Positions 45,192 to 55,290 of a DNA stretch of 64,000 bases are shown in pieces. Location: contig CM067443.1 in NCBI GenBank assembly GCA_034508935.3, positions 99,406,702-99,470,701 of the forward strand, given 5' to 3'. The translations under genes were made by a program, and so were the position numbers. Each line of letters opens with the position of its first letter. Within the stretch, counting starts at the first letter, position 1. A model generated the notes under the pieces. It was given only the letters and a program-made list of their open reading frames with translations, was not told the origin of the DNA and did not search any database. This DNA is from Berghia stephanieae. Taxonomy: Eukaryota; Mollusca; Gastropoda; Nudibranchia; Aeolidiidae.

Positions 45192-48100
45192 CGTTATAAC
45201 AATATATATAAAACTATTAAACGATTTTTAACTAAATTTGGCAAGCATTAACTTACGATCTTGTTCTTGTTGCCTGTAAATTTTTTAATGATTCTGATTT
45301 CTGCTTTGAATAGAAACAACGTCATACTAAAACTTCAGTAAAATTTCAGGCTTGCAGCATTAATAGCCCTTTCTCGCACCAGGCTGTTTGAGCGAATACT
45401 AAACAAAAATGAGCTTACTAATCTAAAAGTTAATTTGATATATATTAAAAAGTCAATAAATATTATGTTTCAAAAATCTTCTTCCAATTTGATCTAAGGG
45501 GTAAAAGTTGGAGCAATAATAGTAAACACACAGACTTTTATAAATATTACGGACCAATAATTTCTGCTCCTTATTCAATTATGCATGCAATGTTCTATCA
45601 AGGCCCCAAGCAAGATATCAAGCAATTCATTTGTCCAAGAATATACTGCAAGCAATGATAAGTCCTGCATTGTTCTTCTATACGTAATAAGTCAATATAG
45701 TGAAATATATTTTCACCCGAACATCAAGAGATCCCAAGAGCAATCTATTTATGAGTCTAAGGGATGCTTCCTAAAAAAAAGCTCCATCAATACACAGATA
45801 AATGATACCTGCTAAGGGTGACAGACTCACACTCAAATGGTTATAATATACAGGTCCTGAGCAAAACAGAAAAATTGCCATTCCAAAGCAATAATACAAA
45901 GCCACATACATTGGCAACAGGTTGTAAGAGGATAGAAGAGATGGCAAAGGGGAACCAATATAGAACCTTTTGGGCTTCAGTCTCAGATATAATCCTAGGT
46001 GGGATCAGGGGAGGAGGGGGGGGGATCATCTAACAAAAATACTCACCTCTAACACTTTTGCTCTGTGAGTATTATCCAGGGTCATAAACAATACTGAATC
46101 AATTATTTCTTTGTCCATTATCCATACTTTCACTGTCTTATCCGCTGACCCAGTGATAACGTAAGTAGTCCCCATTGTCTCAATTACGTCTAATGCATTA
46201 ACTAACGAAGTATGGCCAATAAATATGTGTTTTTTTGGTACACCATTGACATCGAATTCTGTATCACTGTCATCATCACTGTCCTCTGTGAAATTAACAT
46301 TCAAACCAAGCACTTTTCCATGATTTATTGTGGTAAAAATATAGTCATTTTTGTACAACAGTAATGTTCTGAATCTTCCAGTAGAAACTGAATGTTTCAC
46401 ATTGAACCCGGGAATGGAGAAAATTTCAGCATACTCAGCTCCAGCTGTAAATAATAAAAAGCTTTCATTAATATAATTGAAACATATACTGCTTTAAGCC
46501 ATCTAAAAATAATCACAATAAGTTCATCCACTCCCTAACCTGTCAACACCAATTATGTGAATATTAATCTCTGAAAGCCCTCCAATGTACCTTAATTTAC
46601 ATTGAAATTCAAGCACTTAATTAAAGAAAATTCAAAAACATTGATAAAACAATCGGCCCCCTAATATGTTTTTTTAAAAACATTATTAGCTCAAAGATTG
46701 GAATGCTCTTCCAGCAACATGTGAGTACTATAAATAAACTTCAAATTCAAACAAAAGTTTCTAAGTAAACCCTGCCTCGTATACACAACCAATGACTGTT
46801 AGATTCATTTCCCATTCCCACCCTTGAGTACCAAAGCTAAGAATTGTCTACTTTGAGCAACAGGAAAATTCAGAGTTTCTTTATCTGTAGTAATTATATT
46901 TATTCGGTTTCTTGGAAATGTAATGGTGAACAGGCAATACACTGCCTCAACCACGTTAAGAACGAGTAAATTAAGTTTGGCTTTCAGCGTCCTTCCTCAC
47001 TATAAAAAGGAATGTCTCTTTTTAATGATTTAGATTCTAAAAAATAAAAACTGCCTGATTGAAAGGTATCAAAATACTGCTGATTGTGATATTTTCAATG
47101 AAACGAAACAGATACATTTAACAGGAATCAGCAATCCCGAAAATCAGTTTTTAAAATTGATTTATATCTCCTGATGATAAAAAAAAAAGATAACAAAAGG
47201 ATCAAAATAAAACGAAAAAAACAAACAAAAAACAATTATAGATTTTAAAATCGAGTTAAGCAACTAATATCAATGATGATACTATTATATAAATGATGAA
47301 TATATCATAACTACAAAATTGAGAAGAAAAAGAAATTAAAATCACATAAATCAATGCTCCTTTCCCTAGATTTTAAAAATAGGAGTAGAAAATTGAAAAT
47401 AATAGATATAGTAATTAAATAGTTATTACAATAGTTGTCATTGGATAGCAAGCCATTTATCTCTATGTTTATCATAAGCCATGAGGTAAAAATATTCAAA
47501 TCTTTTGATAAAATTACTGCTGATGACAAATCTAATATGAGGTTGTTTGGCTGTAAAATTAGATTCATTGAGCTTATGATATTGATTGCAACAAATTAAT
47601 ATTATACAAATGTATATAAGTATATATTACAATTTCCAATGGTGATGCTGTCGTCGGCAAGGTAAAAATCTGTGTCTTCCAGGTATGATGGGCTAGAACC
47701 TGGAAACACTCTCTTTAAGCGCATGTCATGTTTCTTAAATTGAGATAAAAACTTTTCTGCTAAGCAGTAACTGGCTTTATACACTTTGGCTCTCTCAAAG
47801 CGATCTGGATATTTGGATGAAATAGCTTCAGTGTCAACTCCTGCTTGAAATGCTTTGATTTGCCACAGATCTGTGAGGGAATCAATACGATCCTTCCAAC
47901 TCTTGCTTACCTTTAAAAACAAATTGGTAAAGATATTTAGAATTATCATTTGGTAAACAAAGTACAGGATTACACAATGGGTATGGTTAATGATTAAACA
48001 GAGTCCAGCAAAAATATCTCAAATGTATAAAAATTGGGCCTGTATTTGAGATATTTGTGTTGGTTTATGATAATCATGTTGCCATAAAAAAGAAGAGAGA

Positions 48101-50192
48101 ATGAAAAAATAGTAAAAGAAACAACTTCATACTGGCATACAAACAAAACATAAGATTTGAAATGTAACTTGCAGTCACTCATTCGTAGACTTTGATTTGA
48201 TTCTGTGAGGAAGAGAAACACAATTTATATCTGCCATCCACGCAAATTATGTCATCAATGGTCCAATCACATGGACTAAAATCTTTAATCTAGTTTTTCT
48301 ATTATAGCCTCTTAATCTTATCAACCAAAAGTAACTTTTTAGCTTCAGATGATAACTACCTATAAAATGCCTCAATGTGATTGTTGATGGTTTTACAGTC
48401 ATAACATATTGCATAATAGGAAAGTTAATGCTTTTGGGTGATTAAAAAAAAGAAGGGCCCTATTGCTTTGACAGAAATATATAATGAATTTGGCATAAAG
48501 CTGTAATGAAAGGTATACAATAGAAGCTCTGTCCAGAACGAAAGTTTGGATGAATGTACTCAATACTCTGACATGAATGCAACAAAATATGCAATAGATG
48601 ACTAATCATAAGGCTCCGGTTGGTTAACTACAGATGAATTTGTCAAAATACTTGTCAGTCAGTAAAACACAGCTAATTACACATTATGTCCTGACTCTTA
48701 AGTTTTCTCACCTGACGAAGCCCGAGTATCTGCCTTCCACCTAAATGTTTCAAAATCAGTGTGACAAGTTCCAATGGTAAGTGTGCAACGAAATCTCTGC
48801 ATGTTAGGGTTGGAATAAGAGTGCTTAGGAAGTTGAGTTGATTTGGCTATTGAAGTAATATTGAAAAAAAAGTATTTTGTTACATAACAACAGGGTGGTG
48901 TAAAATGAACGTAATTAATCAATACATCGTTTACTCATGATATGAGAATAAATGGCAATAATTTATTTTTTTAAAACTTGCTTTACATGATACCAAGATA
49001 TTTTAAATGGAGATTGTGTTCATTCCTTCTAGATTTTATTCCATAGTACATTAGGTAAGATTCATCACTCATGGCTTGTTTAATTTATTATTGCATGTAA
49101 GATTATTTATCCTGCCGAATGAATCATAACTCTTCACTTTTGTGCTGGTTCAAACAAAATTGTGTTGTTGTATTTTTTATTTCTTCTCTTTTTCAAGCAC
49201 TATTATTAGGTTTTGTTTTTCTTTTCTTTTGTATTTTTCTTTAGCATAATCATTATCTCCCAAATTTGCTCACTGTGATGACATGGGTAATTCCTATTGA
49301 TATTGACATCAGAAGTTTACTAGATGAATTAATTATATTCCTTCATGGAATGCCTTAACAGCCCATTCGATGCCTTGCTGAAGGATTTTTTTCTTGACTT
49401 TTGTTTCCATCCCACCAAAACAAACAAACAAAAAATATTTTTCAATCTGAATATTTCTAATTCCTTTAAATTCAGAACTGCCAACCCAGTAAAATAAGCT
49501 GTTATTTTTAAAATCTGGATTTTCATCAGAAGCATTCAAATTGACCTTTCTTTTACATCAAAGAAATGGGAATATTAATACTCAAACTGTTATCAGCCTT
49601 GACGTCTGAAATAATGAGACGTTCAGAATTAAAGGTCTTTGCAACTATGCCCACTAGAAATATGCCAACATTCAAAGATTGAAATTTGTCATCTTACTAA
49701 TGTATTCATCACTAATTCTTTTAATAATCCTGTCTGATTTACGGTTTTCGAGGAGAAAAAATGAAATAAATTATCAAACAGATTGATAGAGGAACCAGCA
49801 GAGTGTCATTATGACTTAAAAAATACAAATAATTTTGTCGCCAAAATGGCACTGAGCATTCTGTACACTTATAAATGTGGCAATTAATAATTATTTCAAA
49901 TACCATTACGACAATTAATCTAAACCAATTCTGAAATACATTTTTAGAGCATCAAGGTGCTTACACATATTTTCTGTGTAAAATAGGAATAAATCCTCCA
50001 TTTCCATTTGGACATAAATTACCTAACATACCGATGGGGAATAGTTTGTCAACTTACTCCTGAATTGGCAATCAGGTTTTTCAAAAAAAAATTCCGTTTT
50101 TCATTATTCAAAGACTTGTAGGTGGATGTTACAGCACATAACCATGGTTCAAAGTTGTCTCCAGTTGGGGAAGGCAGTGGTTCTTCGAGCAT
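43071..50192 (-). CDS. F-box/WD-repeat protein, FBXW2-like, copy B (intact, 514 aa)
   Basis: Exons in transcript order: 50192-50058, 48846-48712, 47910-47631, 46444-46047, 44791-44370, 43245-43071. Total 1545 nt, open throughout. The five introns interrupt the protein at the same places and phases (0, 0, 1, 0, 2) as copy A, so the two arose by tandem duplication. Domains: N-terminal helix region (1-45), F-box about residues 63-108 (DFVAHLPLELVTLILKHLGG ... VSKSWKDRIDSLTDLW), then a WD40 propeller with a clear blade HIFIGHTSLVNALDVIETMG / TTYVITGSADKTVKVWIMD and a second FMWSLDV strand, ending TSWLDGFVF as in FBXW2. An acidic loop EDSDDDSDTEFD lies inside the propeller. Predicted role: SCF substrate receptor, cytosolic or nuclear. 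The duplicates have diverged strongly outside motifs, so the duplication is old. Confidence 0.88.
43410..43676 (+). mobile_element. tRNA-derived SINE, family B, in copy B intron 5
   Basis: B box tgggttcgagtttcact, 'caccgtactcaggtgtaaaa', tail 'gtaaagcgctttgagcacgt' and 'gatattgtgctatataaa'. Antisense to the host gene. Confidence 0.78.
44370..44791 (-). CDS. Copy B exon 5
   Basis: 422 nt, acceptor tttcag, donor GTAAGT, phase 2 exit. IYFLPCEIHGQLRFISCDKK, TMFMWSLDVH, then AFIVGAGSRFVLLMCSISMQ. Confidence 0.88.
44845..45189. repeat. Unique island between two TA arrays
   Basis: (TA)n at 44845-44889 and 45150-45189 bracket ~260 bp of mixed, T/G-rich sequence. In copy B intron 4, possibly one transposed unit. 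I recognise no family. Confidence 0.5.
46047..46444 (-). CDS. Copy B exon 4 (WD blade)
   Basis: 398 nt, acceptor tttacag, donor GTGAGT. AEYAEIFSIPGFNVKHSVST, an acidic loop, then HTSLVNALDVIETMGTTYVI and TGSADKTVKVWIMD, a textbook WD strand. This is the unbroken counterpart of the frame-broken exon in copy A. Confidence 0.9.
47631..47910 (-). CDS. Copy B exon 3
   Basis: 280 nt, acceptor ttaaag, donor GTAATA, phase 1 exit. VSKSWKDRIDSLTDLWQIKA; ends LEDTDFYLADDSITIGN, parallel to copy A HFTDDSIVVGEG. Confidence 0.88.
48712..48846 (-). CDS. Copy B exon 2 (F-box)
   Basis: 45 codons in the frame PNQLNFLSTLIPTLTCRDFV, then AHLPLELVTLILKHLGGRQI and LGLRQ. Acceptor caatag, donor GTGAGA. A different open frame over the same bases is a shadow. 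Confidence 0.87.
50058..50192 (-). CDS. Copy B exon 1 (start codon)
   Basis: 45 codons, MLEEPLPSPTGDNFEPWLCA, then VTSTYKSLNNEKRNFFLKNL and IANSG; donor GTAAGT. The start is the only ATG at the head of the open stretch and aligns with copy A. Confidence 0.83.
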
Positions 50193-50269
50193 TTTTGTTT
50201 TATTCTGGAAGGTAAATTTGACAATAAATACAAATGATAATAATAATAATCAATATCACATTTACATAG

Positions 50270-50405
50270 CAATTGAGGGTCCTGAAAGCTCAGTGGTTAA
50301 GCACTTGCTTCGCAAGGGAAGACATCAGTATCAATTCCAGATGAAGAAGAGTTGTATTCTGACCCCCCTTTCATTTATTTTTTTATTTTTATTTTTTCTC
50401 AATAA
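50270..50405 (+). mobile_element. tRNA-derived SINE head in the copy B upstream region
   Basis: gggtcctgaaagctcagtgg (A box) and 'tatcaattccagatg' (weak B box), then a T-rich end. Antisense to copy B and just before its ATG. Confidence 0.5.
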
Positions 50406-50461
50406 ACTAGCCTCATATCTAAAGGTTAACAAGTAATTGCAACTCTCTGCTTAATGATATA

Positions 50462-50793
50462 CAGCACATGCCGGCTTTAAGCACGATCATCGGGAGAGAG
50501 CATAAGCGTGCTTAATGCCGAACCGTGCTTGAGTGCGAAGTAGAGATTGCCGTGAAGAGAATTTCCACAGTTTCTTCCCTTTGTATGGAACTCGTGATCG
50601 CGCACAAGTCTACGGTGTCATTTATATTTTTGGGCTTTTTCTATTTGGTTTGCTGATTTTTGTTTTGTTTTTTTTTTATATTTATTTATCATTGCAATAA
50701 CAATAAGGAAAGAGTAATGAAGAAATCAAAAGGTATGGAAAAGGTAGTGAAAATAAAAACATGGAATACGTGTATTGTTAGAAGTAATTTGAT

Positions 50794-50827
<34 letters not shown>

Positions 50828-51315
50828 GAGAGAGGAAGAAATAGTGTTTTAAAAATCCGCCATCCATTTTTCACCGTTACTCGATGGCAAAAATACGCCA
50901 GGTTGGCAACACTGTCCGTTTATAAACGACAGGAAGTGTGTGTAGCACGCACGAGACTCGGCTATGCTCACCGCTGTGTACGGATGTCAAAGCTACATAC
51001 ACACACACTACCCACACGGCACAGAGCAACTGCAGCACTTGTGCATCACGCGTACTTAGATGTGTAGCTCTATTACTTACGTTCTTTGTGTTTGTCTTAA
51101 CACACTCACCGCTGCGCTGTTCGAATTTTAATGGGTCATTGTTGAAACGTAGTATGCCGGCCCCGGTGATTGTATTCACTGTCTTGTAAATGAAGCGTGC
51201 CGAAGCCGAAGTTACCGTGCTTGAAGGCGTGCAATTTATATAGTAAAAATTCGGTACGAGCAGTTTAGCGTGCTTGGGTCCGAAACGTGCTTTATGCCGG
51301 CATGTTTAATGGGAC
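50462..51315. mobile_element. Inverted-repeat DNA element upstream of copy B (Tc1/pogo-like)
   Basis: Left ACATGCCGGCTTTAAGCACG and right (reverse complement) ACATGCCGGCATAAAGCACG match 17 of 20. TA dinucleotides flank at 50460 and 51316. The interior includes a 33-base G run (50794-50826) and repeats of 'cgtgctt' words. No transposase is seen. It starts 270 bp upstream of the copy B ATG. Confidence 0.6.
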
Positions 51316-52370
51316 TAGCTCTGGCTCCATAGGAATACATAACACACTGCTTAATAATAGATATTTTTTATTACCATGCTGTGAGCCTAATTTCTCCTGA
51401 TGGACTGTATGTGTTGTGTGTAGTGGTAATTGCTGGCAGCAACAATTTTCTCACGAGATTTTCACCTATTCTGACTGCCTAGACAAATAAAACAATTTTT
51501 TTAAAAATAGTTGCTGCATCATATCAAATTAATATCCACAGCGTATATCAGATACAGGTACATGAAGCCATTTAAGGCATTTATACAATATTTTCAGACA
51601 AAAATTAGATTGCTTGATATCAGTGACTAGATAATACTAATACTTAAAATCCACTTTTGTGATTACACTGGGGAAAAAATGTTCTACAAATAGCTTAGTT
51701 ATCTAAGCAGTCCACTCAGCAGCTGATTCAGCCTCTTTTCAGAATTCAAAAAGAAATTTATTTAGCAGAGATAGAGCTTTAAATGTAGCAAAGTCTTTCC
51801 CTTAAAAAAAAAAAAAGAAAGAAAGAAAAGCAATTTTTTCATAGTCATTTGCTAAGCAATGATCAGGATAAACTCACTTTCACTTTAACATGCTGATGAC
51901 ATTATGTAAGTCGTCCCAACTTTCGGCGAACCGACAGTCAAGAGATGTGAGGCTTGGTCCCTATGCCAACCGTGGTCTTTTTTCTGCTTCAAAGACGCAA
52001 CAAGGGAGTTGAAATGGAGTGAATAGTTCTGAACAGTAGATCAAAGGCTCCTTCCTTGTCGCCTCCGGCCTCCGCCTACTCCATTCCCCACTCCAGTGAC
52101 TAGCAGTTGTCTCTATTCGGTCCATTTTGTATTCGAATTTTGACGAGCGACTTACATTATTTTTGAGCAGTGAAGTCAATGGCTAAAACAACATAAAATC
52201 ATTGTATCTTTAAAACGTCTTTATTAAAATCAATAGAAAAAAATTAAAGACACCGCTTAGTAGATGTAGATTTTAAAATGTTTTGATATAGTACAGAATA
52301 AGAAAATAATTTATTCTTACTTTCGAATCTTAAAATTAGTGTTGTAAGTAAGAAACGAAAGTTAGATTGT
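51316..52370. other. Divergent intergenic spacer, native part
   Basis: ~1 kb between the two inverted-repeat elements. AT-rich; 51930-52160 is more GC-balanced but has no coding pattern I trust. Confidence 0.5.
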
Positions 52371-52865
52371 GTGTTATATAGTGCTGGGTCGAGTTTGAAA
52401 CGATCAAATCGAGCGGGTTTTCGATCGAGTCCTCTAAAATCGAGTCGGTTTCGGGCGGGTTTCGAGTCAGTGACGTCATCGAGCAGTGATTCGTTTGAAA
52501 AAAAACAAAACACGAGCAACTCGTTTGCCACAGGAAACTTCACATACCCCTCCCTCTCTTATGTCTGTGGCTGGCTTGACTGCAGCTGGTTATGATGGGG
52601 GCTGCCAGATGGCCAAGTTCAAAATTGGTTACTAAGAAACGCTTTTCTATTATTATTCATTTTTAAAAAAAAATCTTTTATTTAAAAAAATGAAAAGATA
52701 AGTTTATCCAACTGTAGTCGATTGTTTTGTTAATCAAAACAAATGAGTTTTTCAAGGGAGTCAGAATGCTTGTGGTGTTTGGCTATTTGGGGTCTATTTG
52801 ACTACTTCGGCAAGAAGAAATCTGGCTGTCTGGCAGCCTTGATTATGATCGTTCGTCGCATCACA

Positions 52866-52910
<45 letters not shown>

Positions 52911-53789
52911 CATCAAACAGTTGTTGATGGTGAAGGGTTGAGACCCCCCCCCCTCCCACCACCATCATCCCGCTGTCACCTTAACATTTCATATTTATGT
53001 CGCGCCAAAAGTTGTCGGCCGCCCCCAGCTCCCATAATTTGTCACTGGTCGTCATCGCCTCTTGTGTGTGCGGGAAAGGTCGTGCCTTTCATTTCATTAT
53101 TTGAAAAATAAATGAACAAGAATGGTGTGTTTTTATTAGGTAGGTAGATAATAATAATATTTAGCAGGTTCCACACCCAGACACACACGGATTGCCCGGA
53201 CACGATGATAACGATGCCGACGACAATGGATGACGATGATGATGATGATGATGATGATGATTATCGTGTTTCTGTTTAAAAAATGAAATACTTTAGCAGG
53301 TTCCACCCCCACCCCCCACACGGATAGACCGGACCCGAAGATGATGATTGTGGTTTTGCTGGCTATTACGGCTGTGATGAGGATGATGATAATGATGATG
53401 ATGATGACGATGGCGCAGATGGTGATTATTTGTTCGGTCGCTCAGTGGTACGGTGTCTCTTGTCACAAAATCAAGCCTTGTCAATGGCCGGATGAGTGAC
53501 AGTGATTGTTGAAAATTGTGATCCAGACGTTAAGTCCGTGTGTCAGGCACTTGACTCAGGTGTGAATGTATTCTTATCTTATAAGCAATGACGGGTATTG
53601 TAAAGAGCTTTAATACAAAAAGACTCCAAACAGCGATCGGTACCTACTGTACGAAATGGATGTATGGTCGATATGGCGTGCCGGAGGAATAAATTAAATT
53701 AAATATTGTGAAGTTCATTGAGCATGGTAAATCCTTGGAAATGCGCTTTGAACTAATACACCTGCTAGACAACTCCGATTCCAATATAA

Positions 53790-53905
53790 ACGACTGATTA
53801 ATATTCCCATATATAAACTATAGTTAGCTGAAAATCTTTCTTTGTCGGGACTCCAAAAGTATGGAACGAATTAGACAAAGAAATCAAAGGGTCTTTTAGG
53901 AGCAC
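53790..53905 (+). mobile_element. LINE C-terminal scrap inside the hAT element
   Basis: Encodes FFVGTPKVWNELDKEIKGSF, matching the LINE SVRGPKLWNSLPLEI block. Confidence 0.5.
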
Positions 53906-54041
53906 TGATTGATTTTAGATTGATTATTACATTGAAATGTGTTGATATTTATTTTATCCATTATTATTAGGGTGGTGGTGGTGGTGGTGGTGATGATGAT
54001 GATCCCGCTGATATGATGGTGATGATAAATAAATTAAACAT

Positions 54042-54238
54042 AATTCCCTTTATTCATCCCATAGGGGAAATTCGTCTTTCGGGTCTATTCTAAGGGAAGA
54101 CTGGAATAACCCAAGCGATAGCCGCAGTGCAGCGCCGCAAATTTAGTTAGGGCAAGGTGACTTGCTCAAGACCACTCAGCGGCGGGTGATCGAACTCGGT
54201 ACCTTTCGGGTGCCAACCAAAGACCGTACCGCTGCCCC
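54042..54238 (-). mobile_element. tRNA-derived SINE, family C, inside the hAT element
   Basis: The minus strand equals the family C unit at 11340 (gatcgaactcggtacctttc on plus). Tail 'gggatgaataaagggaat'. Confidence 0.77.
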
Positions 54239-54282
<44 letters not shown>

Positions 54283-54351
54283 GGAACTAACAAAGAATAC
54301 ACAGGCATCTAAAATTGAAACATTCCATATTCAAAGCTAATGTTTTACTTT

Positions 54352-54655
54352 AAAAAATTGAGCTTTACAATATCCACTAAATGTGATCAAAGCGCTTTGT
54401 AAAGGGGTCCCCGGTCAACAGCAACATTTAATATGTAGGGACGGGACATGCCGCCTGTTAGGCGATATTACAATTTTTCAGACAAAGACAACGCTGTTAA
54501 CGGCCAGGTACTCATTTTACACCTGAGTACGGTGAGAGAATGTGAGTAAAGAGCCTTGTCCAAAGACTCAACTATGCACCGAGCGCGAGGCTCGAACCCA
54601 GGACTTTCCGATCCCAAAGCGGGTGTCATACCACTAGACCATTATAATGCACGAG
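54352..54655 (-). mobile_element. tRNA-derived SINE, family B, inside the hAT element
   Basis: On the minus strand: head tggtctagtggtatgacacc, B box ctgggttcgagcctcgc, tail 'acaaagcgctttgatcaca'. A full-length copy. Confidence 0.8.
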
Positions 54656-54768
54656 ACCCATGGTCGACTAGAGTACTACCTATAGTTACGTCATGACTAG
54701 ACCACATAGCCGCACTACTGTAGGAGTGTTCATTGATAGAGGGATGCGTGTGTGTCATAGAAATAGCC

Positions 54769-54810
<42 letters not shown>

Positions 54811-55240
54811 TGTGTGTGTGATAGTCAAACTTTAGTAGGTTTAATGAAGTCTTGTCACACACGCGTGATACACCTATACGAATTTCCCTGCCACTGCCAC
54901 CCAGACACACTAACATCTGACAAGGAGTGAGGGCTGTGGAAGAACCACAGACTACCGTGTGCAAACATTGGCGATTGGTATCGGATGGCAAACTGTGATC
55001 GTTTGAATTTGAAATGATTCGAAACACTCGTTACCCCTCCGCTCGCTCGAATCCTGATCGTCTCAAGCTCGTCTCACGTGTCAAGATCGTCTCAAGCTCA
55101 CAACCCGCCTGATCGTTTTACGATCGAGTGATCGTTTTACTAACTCGCTCTTCCGGCATTGAGATCGAGCACTGACTCGTGGCTTGGCGCTCGATCGTCG
55201 ATCGAGTAAAAGCGATCAAATAACCCAACACTAGTGTTAT

Positions 55241-55261
55241 TGACCTTGACAAGATGGCGAC
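55241..55261 (+). promoter_or_regulatory. ERR-like and YY1-like motifs at the SDHD start
   Basis: TGACCTTGA at 55241-55249 is the reverse complement of TCAAGGTCA, the oestrogen-related-receptor half site known to control respiratory-chain genes. AAGATGGCGAC at 55251-55261 overlaps the ATG and fits the YY1 consensus AAnATGGCGGC. Both are motif matches only. Confidence 0.5.
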
Positions 55262-55290
55262 TGTGACGGTTCTTCGTTCTCTTTCAAGAG
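55254..55290 (+). CDS. SDHD: SDHD exon 1 (start, transit peptide)
   Basis: MATVTVLRSLSR plus one base; donor GTACAA. A short first coding exon split inside the transit peptide, as in other animal SDHD genes. Confidence 0.92.

Larger units (their letters stand above)
52379..55233. mobile_element. hAT-type element, non-autonomous as it stands, next to SDHD
   Basis: Ends TAGTGCTGGG and (reverse complement) TAGTGTTGGG, typical of hAT superfamily termini. They are flanked by GTGTTATA (52371-52378) and GTGTTATT (55234-55241), an 8-bp target duplication with one mismatch. Subterminal zones are crowded with cgatcga/gatcgt words on both sides, as hAT transposase-binding regions often are. No transposase frame was seen. 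The 2.85 kb interior holds two SINEs, a LINE scrap and CA, GAT and GT microsatellites. Its right end lies 20 bp before the SDHD start codon. Confidence 0.8.
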
